NCBI GenBank assembly: GCA_945868085.1
Contig: CAMBKF010000003.1
Span: 33,119-97,118 of the forward strand
Length of the DNA: 64,000 bases
Reading direction: 5' to 3'
DNA from: an uncultured Oscillibacter sp.
GTDB taxonomy: Bacteria > Bacillota > Clostridia > Oscillospirales > Oscillospiraceae
The stretch's first letter is position 1; each line of letters opens with the position of its first letter. The notes beneath the pieces are model-generated. The model saw only the letters and a list, made by a program, of their open reading frames with translations. It did not search any database and was not told where the DNA came from. A program made the position numbers and the translations under genes. Shown here one piece after another: positions 24,038-32,860 of the stretch.

Positions 24038-25261
24038 ATGACTATGGAACTGAACTATCAGATGTTTGCAGACGCGAACACCCAGACTACCGGCGGCCTG
24101 TCCGCCGAGATGAAGACCTATTACGGCATGGAGCTGCTGGAAAATGCCAAGCCCCAGCTGGTACACAACCAGTTTGCCGCCACCAAGCCCCTGCCTGTGG
24201 GCGGCGGCAAGACCGTGGAGTGGCGTAAGTTCGGCGCCTTTGACAAGGCACTGACACCTCTGACCGAGGGCGTGACCCCCGACGGCAGCGGCATCTCCGT
24301 CAGCTACATCACCAAGGAGCTGGCCCAGTACGGCGACTACACCACCGTGTCCGACATGCTGGACCTGACCGCCATCGACGACGTGGTGCTGGAGATCACC
24401 GACCGCCACGGCAACAACATGGGCCTGACCCTGGACACCGTGACCCGCAATGAGATCCAGCAGGGCAACCAGGTGATCTATGCGCCGGTGCTGGGCGAGG
24501 GCGGCAAGCAGACCGCCGTGACCAGCCGCGCGGCCCTGACTCCCGCCTGCAAGATGACCAGCGAGCTGGTGGCCAAGGCCGCCACCCAGCTGAAGAAGAT
24601 GAACGCGCCGACCTTTGACGGCAAGTATGTGTGCATCATCCACCCCTCCGTGGCCTTTGACCTGCGCCAGGACGAGGCGTGGATCGCCGCCCATCAGTAT
24701 GCCGCCGCCACGGAGCTGTTCTCGGGCGAAATTGGCGAGCTGCACGGCGTGCGCTTCGTGGAGACCACCGAGGCCAAGATCTTCTGCGGCGCCGACCTGG
24801 CATCCAACGCCCGTAATCTGGCGGTGAAGGGCGCAGTGACGAACAACGCCACCGTGGCCTTTGACGGCGGCACCGTGGCAGCCGGCAGCCTGGCCGGCCG
24901 CTATGTGATCATCGGCGGCAAGCGCCACAAGGTGCTCAGCAACACCACCGGCTCCATGACCCTGGCGGAGGCCATTACCGCCGATGACGACGCCGTTATT
25001 TATCCCGGCGAGGGCGGCGCTGAGGGCTGCGCCGTGTATGGCTGCCTGTTCGTGGGCAAGGGCGCATACGGCGTGGTGGATCTCAGCGAGGGTACCGAGG
25101 TCATCGTGAAGCCCCGGGGCTCTTCCGGCACCGCCGATCCCCTGGATCAGCGCTCCAGCGTGGGCTGGAAGGGCATTCACGCCGCCGCTATCCTGTACGA
25201 CGAGTACATGGTGCGCGTGGAGTGCGGCTCCTCCTACTCCAAGGAGGACAAGGCCAACTGA
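24038..25261 (+). CDS. Major capsid protein, N4-gp56 family
   Basis: A 407-residue HK97-fold major capsid candidate. The N-terminus ELNYQMFADANTQTTGGLSA, the TVEWRKFGAFDKALTPLTEG segment and YGDYTTVSDMLDLTAIDDVV match the N4-gp56 family, found in podoviruses and many gut phages. An insertion-like beta-rich segment (~260-330) may be an added decoration domain. It has a Shine-Dalgarno AAAGGA, and a second ATG at 24044 has the better spacing, so the true start may be two codons later. The gene is well preserved, with no frameshift. Confidence 0.88.
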   Translation: MTMELNYQMFADANTQTTGGLSAEMKTYYGMELLENAKPQLVHNQFAATKPLPVGGGKTVEWRKFGAFDKALTPLTEGVTPDGSGISVSYITKELAQYGDYTTVSDMLDLTAIDDVVLEITDRHGNNMGLTLDTVTRNEIQQGNQVIYAPVLGEGGKQTAVTSRAALTPACKMTSELVAKAATQLKKMNAPTFDGKYVCIIHPSVAFDLRQDEAWIAAHQYAAATELFSGEIGELHGVRFVETTEAKIFCGADLASNARNLAVKGAVTNNATVAFDGGTVAAGSLAGRYVIIGGKRHKVLSNTTGSMTLAEAITADDDAVIYPGEGGAEGCAVYGCLFVGKGAYGVVDLSEGTEVIVKPRGSSGTADPLDQRSSVGWKGIHAAAILYDEYMVRVECGSSYSKEDKAN

Positions 25262-25500
25262 GCGGTTTGTGGGGGCGGGAGGAAATTTTGCCGGCTTGAG
25301 GGTCGGGCGGGGTAGAACCCCGCCCCTACGGAGTATCAAGTAGTTTGGTACGGTGGGACGATGTGGGCATCGTCCCCTACGAGATGTTTTGCGGGGCGGG
25401 GTGCATGTGCACTGCGGCGGGGTGAGGGCACCCCGCCCTACGGGCAGCAAGGAGACCGGTATAAGGCCGGCGGCGGAGCGGATAAGAAAGGAGTTTTTTC
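25262..25500. repeat. Repeat-filled gap after the capsid gene
   Basis: Three hairpins of one family stand in tandem. GGGCGGGGTAGAACCCCGCC+CCTACG is at 25304-25330, GGGACGATGTGGGCATCGTC+CCCTACG at 25355-25381, and GGCGGGGTGAGGGCACCCCG+CCCTACG at 25414-25442. The 3' flank CCCTACG is constant while the stems differ but stay self-complementary. No gene is seen. Confidence 0.8.
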
Positions 25501-25704
25501 ATGAAAGAGGAAATGTGCAAGGTTTATCTGCCCAGGGGCAGAAAGAACGAGGAGAATTTTGTGATCGTGTCCGTGAACGGACGCAGCTACAAGATCATGA
25601 AGGGCGTGGAGGTGGAGGTGCCCGCGTGCGTGGCGGAGGTGCTGGAGAACAGCCGCATGATGGCTGACGCCGCCCGGCGCTATGTGGACACCATGGCCAA
25701 CTGA
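25501..25704 (+). CDS. Small phage structural-module protein
   Basis: A 67-residue hypothetical protein with a good AAAGGAG ribosome binding site. It has a short beta-rich middle (NFVIVSVNGRSYKIMKG) and a helical C-terminus (VPACVAEVLENSRMMADAAR), a layout seen in small head-completion or decoration proteins just after major capsid genes. It is followed by the connector-like gene 13 bases downstream. No family is recognised, and the role is inferred from position only. Confidence 0.65.
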   Translation: MKEEMCKVYLPRGRKNEENFVIVSVNGRSYKIMKGVEVEVPACVAEVLENSRMMADAARRYVDTMAN

Positions 25705-25717
25705 GAAGGAGGACACT

Positions 25718-26089
25718 ATGGGCAAAATGACGGCGGGACAGGTGCTGACCCAGGTGGACAGCCTCCTGCCCAACGCATACACCCGGGAGGAGAAGCTCCG
25801 GTGGCTGCTGCAGGCGGAGGGCACCCTCATCCGGGAGGTGCTGCAGCCGGTGGACCGGGAGACATCCGTGCCGGAAAAGCTGGAGGAGAGCACCGTGCTG
25901 ACGGCCGGGACGCCCTATGACGGGCTGTACGGCCTGTATGTGCAGGCGCAGATCCACTACGCCGACGGCGACATGGTGCGCTGGAACAACGCCATGACCC
26001 TGTGGAACCGGGGCGTGGAGACTCTGCAGGCGGAGACGCTGCGGAAAACGGGTGGGACGCAGGCGGCGAAATGCCTGCGCCTTTGCTGA
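25718..26089 (+). CDS. Putative head-tail connector/adaptor protein
   Basis: A 123-residue protein starting at the ATG at 25718 with AGAAGGAGGACACT upstream; a longer frame exists but has no ribosome binding site. It is predicted mostly helical, with LTQVDSLLPNAYTREEKLRW near the N-terminus and YVQAQIHYADGDMVRWNNAM in the middle, resembling gp6-like head-tail adaptors in length and placement. It sits after the capsid and before the large beta-rich tail protein. The assignment is by context. Confidence 0.65.
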   Translation: MGKMTAGQVLTQVDSLLPNAYTREEKLRWLLQAEGTLIREVLQPVDRETSVPEKLEESTVLTAGTPYDGLYGLYVQAQIHYADGDMVRWNNAMTLWNRGVETLQAETLRKTGGTQAAKCLRLC

Positions 26090-26104
26090 AAGGGGGCGAA
26101 GGGG

Positions 26105-27823
26105 ATGTTCTTTCCGATGCTGAAAAAGACGGGACTGGAAAGGGTGACGGTGACGGATCTTCCGGGCCTTGACCGCAGGGAAACGGCTAAGATCGGTGGA
26201 TTCCGGGAGATGCGGAACCTGTGCGGGGAGGGATACCCCGCCCTGCGGACCCGGCCGGCAAGGGGGCTGGCCGCCACGGTGACCAAGCCCGGCGGCCTGA
26301 CGGCAAAGGACGCCCTGATCTGGGTGGACGGCACGCGCATCCGCGTAAACGGCGAGGCGGTGGGCCCGGTGCTGACGGAGGGAGAAAAGGATTTGATCAG
26401 CATGGGGGCGTATCTGATCGTTTTTCCCGACAAGGTGTATCTCAACACCAAGGATCTGACGGACTACGGCAGCCTGGAGTGCGAAAGGACTGCCTCGGCG
26501 GGGGTGGCCATCAGCCTGTGCGACGCGGAGGGCACAACCTACAGCGACGTGGTCCAGAGCGCCGGAGCGCCGGAGGACCCGGAGGAGGGGGCGCTGTGGA
26601 TGGATGTATCCGGCTCGGAGCCGGTGCTGCGGCAGTACGGGCAGGATTGCTGGACGGCCCTGCAGAACGTGTGCGTGAAGCTGCAGGCGACCCTGCTGGG
26701 AAAGGGATTTGCCGCCGGGGACGGCGTGACGGTCTCCGGCTGTGCCGCGGCAAGGCTCAACGGGGAGAAGGTCCTGCAGGCGACAGGGGAGAATTGGGTG
26801 GTCTTTCCCGGGATCGTGGCGGGGAATACCTCCCAAAAGACGGCGGTGACCATCAGCCGCACCGTGCCGGAGATGGACTTTGTAGTGCAGAGCGGCAACC
26901 GGCTGTGGGGGTGCCGGTACGGCATGACGGACGGCGAGGCCGTGAATGAGATCTACGCCAGCAAGCTGGGGGACTTTAAGAACTGGAGATGCTTTGAAGG
27001 ACTGTCCACGGACAGCTACGCCGCGGCCAGAGGCTCCGATGGGGCATTTACCGGAGCGGTGAGCTATCTGGGAAACCCCATCTTCTTCAAGGAGCGCTGC
27101 ATGGAGCGGGTGTACGCCGGAAGCCAGGGGGCTCATCAGATCGTGACCACGGAATGCAGCGGCGTGCAGAAGGGCAGCGCCAAAAGCCTGCAGGTGGTGG
27201 GCGGCGTGCTGTACTACCTGTCCGGCGAGGGCGTGCAGGCCTTTGACGGGAGTTTGCCGGTGACGGTATCCCAGACCTTGGGCGAGAAACGATACAGCGC
27301 GGGCGTTGGCGGCGTGTGGCGGGAGAAATACTATCTCTCGGCACTGGACGAGGACGGCGCGGCTTCCCTGCTGGTATACGACAGCGAGAGAAAGCTGTGG
27401 CACCGGGAGGACGAGCTGCGGGCGGTAGGTTTTGCCTGCAAGGGCGGAGAGCTTTACTGCCTGAGCGCGGACGGAAAGCTGCTGAGCATGCACGGCGAGA
27501 GCGGCGAAAAGGAAACGGGCTTTACCTGGCTGGCGGAGACCGGGGAACTGGGACTGCAGACCCCGGAGCGCAAGCGGATGACGCGGCTGCTGCTGGCGCT
27601 GCGGCCCGAGCAGGGGGCGACGGTGGCGGCATGGGTCAGCTATGACCGGGGAGCCACCTGGCAAAAGCAGGGGCAGATCACCGGCAGCGGCGACATACGG
27701 GAGCAGCTGGTGGCCATACGGCCCAGGCAGTGCCGGGCCATGCGGCTGAAGCTGACCGGCAGCGGCCAATGCGTCATTTTTGCCGCCACGGCCCTATACG
27801 AGAGAGGAAGTGACCGGCTGTGA
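26105..27823 (+). CDS. Beta-rich podoviral tail protein (nozzle or DNA-stabilisation like)
   Basis: A 572-residue protein dominated by short beta strands and repeated turns (e.g. GGVLYYLSGEGVQAFDG, GGVWREKYYLSALDEDG, GGELYCLSADGKLLSM), consistent with a beta-propeller. In podoviruses the protein after the adaptor is often such a propeller (P22 gp10-like needle-hub or T7 gp12-like nozzle). That would form the short tail and close the DNA channel. The start ATG at 26105 follows AGGGGGCGAAGGGG. The next gene overlaps its stop by 4 bases (GTGA). The functional label is inference from fold-like pattern and order. Confidence 0.6.
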   Translation: MFFPMLKKTGLERVTVTDLPGLDRRETAKIGGFREMRNLCGEGYPALRTRPARGLAATVTKPGGLTAKDALIWVDGTRIRVNGEAVGPVLTEGEKDLISMGAYLIVFPDKVYLNTKDLTDYGSLECERTASAGVAISLCDAEGTTYSDVVQSAGAPEDPEEGALWMDVSGSEPVLRQYGQDCWTALQNVCVKLQATLLGKGFAAGDGVTVSGCAAARLNGEKVLQATGENWVVFPGIVAGNTSQKTAVTISRTVPEMDFVVQSGNRLWGCRYGMTDGEAVNEIYASKLGDFKNWRCFEGLSTDSYAAARGSDGAFTGAVSYLGNPIFFKERCMERVYAGSQGAHQIVTTECSGVQKGSAKSLQVVGGVLYYLSGEGVQAFDGSLPVTVSQTLGEKRYSAGVGGVWREKYYLSALDEDGAASLLVYDSERKLWHREDELRAVGFACKGGELYCLSADGKLLSMHGESGEKETGFTWLAETGELGLQTPERKRMTRLLLALRPEQGATVAAWVSYDRGATWQKQGQITGSGDIREQLVAIRPRQCRAMRLKLTGSGQCVIFAATALYERGSDRL

Positions 27824-28584
27824 GCGTGATGGAGATGCCCGCCGCCCCTGCGGGAACGCTGGCGCAGCAGGTGCAGCAGCAGTACACCTATTTATTTCGG
27901 CTGGCGCAGGCGCTGAACCGGGCCATGGAGCAGGTGGAGGGCACTGCCGGGGCGCAAGTGGTGCAGGCGCAGCGGGCGAAGGCCAGCAGCCGGGAGGCCC
28001 GGGAGGAACGGGCGCGCCAGGCGGCGACGCTGAAGAGCCTCATCATCAAGTCGGCGGACGTGGTGCGGCAGGAGATGGAGCAGCTGGCCACGGAGCTGAA
28101 GGGGAGCTATGTGGCACAATCGGAATTCGGCGACTATTTGGAGAGAATCAGCCAGCGGATCGAGGCGGACCCCAGCCAGCTGAGCCAGTATTTTAAGTTT
28201 GCCTCGGACATCCGGGCGGATGTGGACCGGGTGGGGGTGGACTTTGCCTCCTACAAGACCGACGTGGAGGGGTACATCCGCCAGGGCATTGTGGGCTATG
28301 ACGGCACCGTGCCCATTATCGGCATCGCCATCGGCCAGGACATCCGCACCAGTCAGACCGGTGTGGAGACGGAGCAGGGCGTGTACGACGTCATCGACAA
28401 GAGCAGCAATATGTCCGTGTGGACCACGGAGAAGCTGTCGTTCTACATCGGCGGGCAGGAGACGGCGTATTTTTCCAACGGCAAGCTCACCGTGGCCCAG
28501 ATCGCTGCGGACCGCATCACCGGCGCGGGGAAATGGGACGTGAGCTTCACCAGCGGGGTGAAATTCAAATGGATCGGAGGATGA
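27820..28584 (+). CDS. Phage structural protein with coiled coil, fibre-hub like
   Basis: A 254-residue protein from the GTG at 27820. The N-terminal half is a long helical coiled coil (about residues 8-120, rich in Gln, Ala, Arg and Glu). The C-terminal part is beta-rich and ends in KLTVAQIAADRITGAGKWDV followed by SGVKFKWIG, a pattern common in tail proteins of the gp58 or appendage type that present a trimeric fibre. It ends 4 bases before the DUF859 gene. It probably links the short tail to the fibre. Confidence is moderate because the call is by pattern and order. Confidence 0.6.
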   Translation: MSVMEMPAAPAGTLAQQVQQQYTYLFRLAQALNRAMEQVEGTAGAQVVQAQRAKASSREAREERARQAATLKSLIIKSADVVRQEMEQLATELKGSYVAQSEFGDYLERISQRIEADPSQLSQYFKFASDIRADVDRVGVDFASYKTDVEGYIRQGIVGYDGTVPIIGIAIGQDIRTSQTGVETEQGVYDVIDKSSNMSVWTTEKLSFYIGGQETAYFSNGKLTVAQIAADRITGAGKWDVSFTSGVKFKWIGG

Positions 28585-28588
28585 GGAA

Positions 28589-30526
28589 ATGGCCACCAGC
28601 GGCGTTATCAGTACAAATGTGAAATATGGCTCATGCTTTTGGGTAAAATGGGCCATCTCCGGCAGCCAGAGCATCGCCGACAACAAGACCACCATCGCCT
28701 GGTCCTGCGGCCTGACCCCGGGGGAACAGTATTACACCAACGCCATCAAGATGTCGGAGGTGACGATTGCCGGCGTGAAGGTATACGCCGGCGGCACCTA
28801 CTCCAACATTACGGACTACGAGGACCGCACCTTCGCCTCGGGAACGCTGGAGCTGAGCCACAACGCAGACGGCACCAAGAGCTTTACCGTGGCGGCCTTT
28901 TCCGGATGGCTGTACGGCAACGGCGATTACACCGCCGCCGCCAAGAGCTACACCCTGCCCACCATACCCCGGGCCACCACACCCAATATCGGGCCGGTGA
29001 CCATCGGCGGCAAGGCGACCATCAGCCTGCCCCGGGCGTCTACGGCCTTTACCCATACGCTGAGCTACAGCTTTGGCAGCGCGTCGGGGACCATTGCCAC
29101 CAAGGCGGGGAGCAGCTATACCTGGACCGTGCCGGAGAGCCTGGCGACGCAGATCACAAGCAAGCTCAGCGGCACCGGGACCCTGACCTGCAAGACCTAC
29201 AAGGGCAGCACGCTCATCGGCACGAAGTCGGTATCCTTCAAGGCGACGGTGCCGGGCAGCATGAAACCCACTTTGACCACGGGCTGGGCTACAGTGACCT
29301 ACGACAACAGCGGCACCAAGGCCAGCACCATTGCGGCGTGGGTGCAGGGCTACTCCAAGGCCAAGGCCACCTTCAGCAGCGGCAAGGTCACCTGCAAGCA
29401 GGGGGCCACGGTGAAGGGATACTCCATCACCTATCTGGGTAAGACCGTGTCGGTCAGCCCGTACCGGACGGGGACCATCACGGCTACCTCCGCCAAGGTG
29501 CGCTGCACGGTGACGGACAGCCGGGGACTTGCGGCCTATGAGGACTTTTCCATTACGCTGCTGGCCTACGCCAGGCCGGCGCTGAACGGGGTGAAACTGT
29601 ACCGCTCGGACGCCGAGGGCAAGGCGGCGGACAGCGGCACGCACATCGCGGGCATCGCCACGGCGAAGTATTCGGCCCTGGGCGGGAAGAACGCGGTGAC
29701 CATCAAGGGCTACTGGAAAAGTGTGGGCGGCAGCTACGGCAGCGGCGTGACCATGCAGGCCGGGACGGCGAAGGTCATCAGCGGCAGCACGGAGCTCAGT
29801 ACGGAGAAAAGCTATACGGCAAAGATCATCGCCACCGACAGCCTGGGGAACACCGCCTCCTACGAGGCGACCATCCCCACGGAGAAGGTGGCCTTTCACC
29901 TGAAGGCGGGGGGAGACGGCGCCGCCTTCGGCAAGATGGCGGAAAAGTCCAAGGCGGTGGAGCTGGCGCCGGACTGGGCGCTCCACGCGGGGCGAATGCT
30001 CTACATGGGTGGCAGCAAGGCGACGAACACGGAGAAGGACATATACTTTCAGACCATGGACGGGGCCACCTACCCCCACAACGTGGGCGTTTTTGGCGGC
30101 AATGGGGAATCCACGGCGGCCTGGGGCGTCTACGACTCCAAAAACAGCCGCAGCGTGATCCGCTACGACGATGTGGCGGGGACGTTGACGCTGCTGGGCC
30201 AGGGCCTGGGGCCGGTGAACCTGACGGTCAGCGCGTCCGGATCGAGTTTAAAGAGCTTCAGCGCCACGGCCCTGCACTCTGCCATGCTGGGAATTGGTTT
30301 TTTGCGGGTGTCGGGAGAGACTAATGCTGCGCTAACGGCGGATACGACATACGACATTGCCAGCATAGGCGAGCACATCCCCACGGCCACCTATGCCCTG
30401 AGCGTGTACTGCCAGAAATCCCTGGATGCGCGGCTGACCACCTCCGGGGTCATACAGATCCGGCCCAAAGAGGCCATTGCCGCAGGGTACGGCATTTACA
30501 TCGCCGGAATGTGGATCGCAAAATGA
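28589..30526 (+). CDS. DUF859-family phage minor structural (fibre) protein
   Basis: A 645-residue protein that begins MATSGVISTNVKYGSCFWVK, followed by repeated Ser/Thr/Gly-rich beta-sandwich units. AAFSGWLYGNGDYTAAAKSY and TIPRATTPN mark the DUF859 region, known from streptococcal and clostridial phage tail or baseplate genes, where it is thought to bind the host surface. The C-terminal ~170 residues (from about KLYRSDAEG on through GDGAAFGKMAEKS) look like a separate receptor-binding or peptidase-associated tail domain. AGGATGAGGAA precedes the ATG. It is the most likely host-range determinant of the cassette. Confidence 0.82.
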   Translation: MATSGVISTNVKYGSCFWVKWAISGSQSIADNKTTIAWSCGLTPGEQYYTNAIKMSEVTIAGVKVYAGGTYSNITDYEDRTFASGTLELSHNADGTKSFTVAAFSGWLYGNGDYTAAAKSYTLPTIPRATTPNIGPVTIGGKATISLPRASTAFTHTLSYSFGSASGTIATKAGSSYTWTVPESLATQITSKLSGTGTLTCKTYKGSTLIGTKSVSFKATVPGSMKPTLTTGWATVTYDNSGTKASTIAAWVQGYSKAKATFSSGKVTCKQGATVKGYSITYLGKTVSVSPYRTGTITATSAKVRCTVTDSRGLAAYEDFSITLLAYARPALNGVKLYRSDAEGKAADSGTHIAGIATAKYSALGGKNAVTIKGYWKSVGGSYGSGVTMQAGTAKVISGSTELSTEKSYTAKIIATDSLGNTASYEATIPTEKVAFHLKAGGDGAAFGKMAEKSKAVELAPDWALHAGRMLYMGGSKATNTEKDIYFQTMDGATYPHNVGVFGGNGESTAAWGVYDSKNSRSVIRYDDVAGTLTLLGQGLGPVNLTVSASGSSLKSFSATALHSAMLGIGFLRVSGETNAALTADTTYDIASIGEHIPTATYALSVYCQKSLDARLTTSGVIQIRPKEAIAAGYGIYIAGMWIAK

Positions 30527-30554
30527 GGAGAATGAAACAAAAGGAGGCTGAATT

Positions 30555-31664
30555 ATGGCGAGAAAACTTTGGCGGGGCAACACGGGCAGCTCCGTGGTGG
30601 AGCTGCAGCAGAAACTGAATCAGAACGGATACCACCTGGATGAGGACGGCGTGTTCGGCAGCAACACCTACAAGGCTGTGGTGGATTACCAGAAAAAGAA
30701 CAAGCTGCTGGTGGACGGCGTGGTGGGCGACGAGACCTGGGGGAGCCTGAACAAGGCACAGCAGCAGGCCGCCGCGCCCGCAAAGCCCACCACGGGCAAG
30801 GACGTGATGAAGGGCGTGTCGGACGAGACCTACAATAAGCTGCACCAGCTGGAGCAGGGGTATGTGCCGTCGGACGAGGTGAAGGCGGCGCAGGAGATGC
30901 GCAGAAGCATGGAGGCGCTGCAGCCGGGGGAATACAAGTCCTCCTTTGAGGATGAGCTGTCACAGCTCTATGAGCAGATCGCCCAGCGCAAGCCGTTTGC
31001 CTATGACCCGCAGACAGACGCACAGTACAAAAACTACGCGTATCAGTATGCTCGGAAGGGGCGGGACGCCATGGAGGACACCATGGGCACCGCTGCCGGA
31101 CTGACGGGCGGTTATGCCTCCAGCTACGCCCAGACGGCGTCCCAGCAGGCCTATGACCGCTATATGCAGGAGCTGGCGGGGCTGATGCCGGAGCTGGAAA
31201 GCAGCGCCCGGCAGCGGGATCAGGATCAGCGCAACTGGCTGACGCAGCGGTACGAGCAGGTGAGCGAGCAGGAGCAGGCGGCCTACAAGCGCTATCAGCA
31301 GGAGCAGGCGGACTGGCAGGAGAGCTACGACCGGGCCGGCAAGGAGGCGGACGCCCTGCGGGAGCAGGAGTATGCCGACTACAAGCTGATGCTGCAGCAC
31401 TACACGAGCAAGGCCAACGCGGAGCAGAAGGCCTCCGGCGATGTCCGGGCCAATTCCGGCGCCGCGGCAAAGACGGAAAAGAAAACGACCCTCAGCTCTA
31501 CGGCCATGGAGAGCCTGCAGCGGGCCATGGGAAACTATCTCAAGGGCGGAAAGACCCAGGAGGCTGCGGCCCTGGCACAGCAGTATGGCAGCCGCATGAC
31601 GGCCATGCAGAAAAAGCGGCTGAAGAAGCTGTTTGGCACATACGGCACGAATTTGGCCATATGA
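30555..31664 (+). CDS. Peptidoglycan-binding protein with long coiled coil
   Basis: A 369-residue protein with an N-terminal PG_binding_1 domain (residues ~5-65: GSSVVELQQKLNQNGYHLDE and DGVFGSNTYKAVVDYQ with VVGDETWGSLN). The rest is a long, strongly helical region rich in Gln, Glu, Ala, Tyr and Arg to the end. No amidase, lysozyme or peptidase motif is visible, so it is not a standard endolysin. In a podovirus it could be an internal ejection protein or a wall-docking component. AAAGGAGGCTGAATT precedes the ATG, and a terminator follows at once, so it closes the cassette. Confidence 0.7.
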   Translation: MARKLWRGNTGSSVVELQQKLNQNGYHLDEDGVFGSNTYKAVVDYQKKNKLLVDGVVGDETWGSLNKAQQQAAAPAKPTTGKDVMKGVSDETYNKLHQLEQGYVPSDEVKAAQEMRRSMEALQPGEYKSSFEDELSQLYEQIAQRKPFAYDPQTDAQYKNYAYQYARKGRDAMEDTMGTAAGLTGGYASSYAQTASQQAYDRYMQELAGLMPELESSARQRDQDQRNWLTQRYEQVSEQEQAAYKRYQQEQADWQESYDRAGKEADALREQEYADYKLMLQHYTSKANAEQKASGDVRANSGAAAKTEKKTTLSSTAMESLQRAMGNYLKGGKTQEAAALAQQYGSRMTAMQKKRLKKLFGTYGTNLAI

Positions 31665-31665
31665 G

Positions 31666-31706
31666 AAAAGCACCCCCTTCCTGCTCTTGGGAAGGGGCGC
31701 TTTTTA
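31666..31706 (+). terminator. Terminator closing the phage cassette
   Basis: AAAAGCACCCCCTTC pairs with GAAGGGGCGCTTTTT, with one mismatch, ending in a T run. Confidence 0.88.
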
Positions 31707-31731
31707 TGAAGCGGGCTGGATGGCAGGGGGC

Positions 31732-31759
31732 TTGACAGGGAAACGGTTTTTGCTACAAT
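31732..31759 (+). promoter_or_regulatory. Promoter of the transglutaminase-like gene
   Basis: TTGACA, 16 bases, TACAAT, about 29 bases before the ATG. It marks the return to ordinary chromosome. Confidence 0.75.
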
Positions 31760-31787
31760 AGGAGCAGAACTGGGAAAGGAACGGTGT

Positions 31788-32798
31788 ATGGACGGATTTT
31801 ACTACAAAGGACTGAACCGGGAGGAAAAGTCCGCCTATGAGCAGATGCGGGCGGGATTTGAGAGCCTTGCACCCGCCATCCGGGTGACGCGGCTGGAGCC
31901 GGCGCGGCTGGCGGAGGTCTACCTGCGGCTGAAGCTGGATACGCCGCTGCTGTTTTATGTGACGGGGTACAGCTACCGGTTTTATCCCGGGGCGGGACAT
32001 GTGGAGCTGCTGCCGGAATACCTGTTTGACAGGGGGAAGATCCGCACCAATCAGCAGGCCATAGCCGCCCGCATAGAGCGGCTCACCCGGCCCCTGCGGG
32101 GAAAAAGCCAGCTGGAAAAGGAGATGGCCATCCACGACTTCATACTGGACGGCGTCCGCTATGACAAGCTGAAGAAATCCTATTCCCATGAGATCATCGG
32201 CCCCCTGACCCAGGGGGTGGGCGTGTGCGAGGGCATCGCCAAAACGGTGAAGGTGCTGTGTGACGCAGCGGGGGTGGAGTGCATCATCGCCCTCAGCGAG
32301 GCAAACCCGGAAAGAGGTGTACGCTACCGCCATACCTGGAATGTACTCACAATAGACGGAAAGCGATACCATATGGATGCCACCTTTGATAACTCCCTGC
32401 AGCGAGGCGTCCATCGGTATGACTACTTCAACCTGGATGACAGGCACATTTTCCTGGATCATGAGGCGCTGGTGCTGCCGGTGCCGGAATGCACGGAGGA
32501 CAAGGGGTATTATTACCGCTCTGTTTCCCTGACGAAAACGGAGGACGTGGCAAACCGCGTGCGCCAGGCGCTGCGAAAAAAGCAGAAGCAGTTTGTGTTC
32601 CACTGGCGTGGCGGCGGGCTGAACCGGGAGATCCTGAACGAGATTCTAGAGAAGGCTGCGGAGGAGGCAGGTAAGAAGGGCCTGCAGGTGAGCTGCGCTG
32701 TGAATGTGCGCCAGGCGGTGATCCAGCTGGATTTCGGCACGGCCCGGGAGACGGAGCTGCAGCAGCCGGACGAGGGGCAGGAGGACGCAGAGACATGA
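31788..32798 (+). CDS. Transglutaminase-like (papain-fold) protein
   Basis: A 336-residue cytosolic protein without a signal peptide. The transglutaminase-core triad is visible: Cys in TQGVGVCEGIAKTVKVLC, His in RYRHTWNVLTIDGK and Asp in YHMDATFDNS (core short motifs GVCEG, HTWN, HMDATFD). The C-terminal ~90 residues form a charged helical tail. Related bacterial proteins are mostly proteases or of unknown function rather than crosslinkers. It has its own consensus promoter and an AAAGGAACGG start. Its substrate is unknown, and a TetR gene follows 62 bases later. Confidence 0.85.
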   Translation: MDGFYYKGLNREEKSAYEQMRAGFESLAPAIRVTRLEPARLAEVYLRLKLDTPLLFYVTGYSYRFYPGAGHVELLPEYLFDRGKIRTNQQAIAARIERLTRPLRGKSQLEKEMAIHDFILDGVRYDKLKKSYSHEIIGPLTQGVGVCEGIAKTVKVLCDAAGVECIIALSEANPERGVRYRHTWNVLTIDGKRYHMDATFDNSLQRGVHRYDYFNLDDRHIFLDHEALVLPVPECTEDKGYYYRSVSLTKTEDVANRVRQALRKKQKQFVFHWRGGGLNREILNEILEKAAEEAGKKGLQVSCAVNVRQAVIQLDFGTARETELQQPDEGQEDAET

Positions 32799-32860
32799 CG
32801 GATGCCCACCTGTGAGACGGGAAATGGGCCCTGGGGCTCATAGAATAAGGAGGATTTGTG

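Larger units (their letters stand above)
18168..31664 (+). mobile_element. Podovirus-like phage morphogenesis cassette without integrase
   Basis: Thirteen same-strand genes encode packaging (small and large terminase), portal, a Prp-type protease, scaffold, an N4-gp56-type capsid protein, connector-like proteins, a nozzle-like protein, a DUF859 fibre and a PG-binding protein. I see no integrase, repressor, replication, tape-measure, tail-tube or holin gene, and no att repeat at either edge. Host-type hairpin repeats fill the gaps after the large terminase, scaffold and capsid genes. Base composition resembles the chromosome. It is a decayed or domesticated prophage, or a gene-transfer-agent-like unit. 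The borders given are gene borders only. Confidence 0.8.

Noticed and set aside
25304-25442. Tandem repeats considered as a CRISPR array.
   Set aside because: Units are palindromic with variable stems and short irregular spacing, without constant repeats and unique spacers, and no cas genes are in the window.
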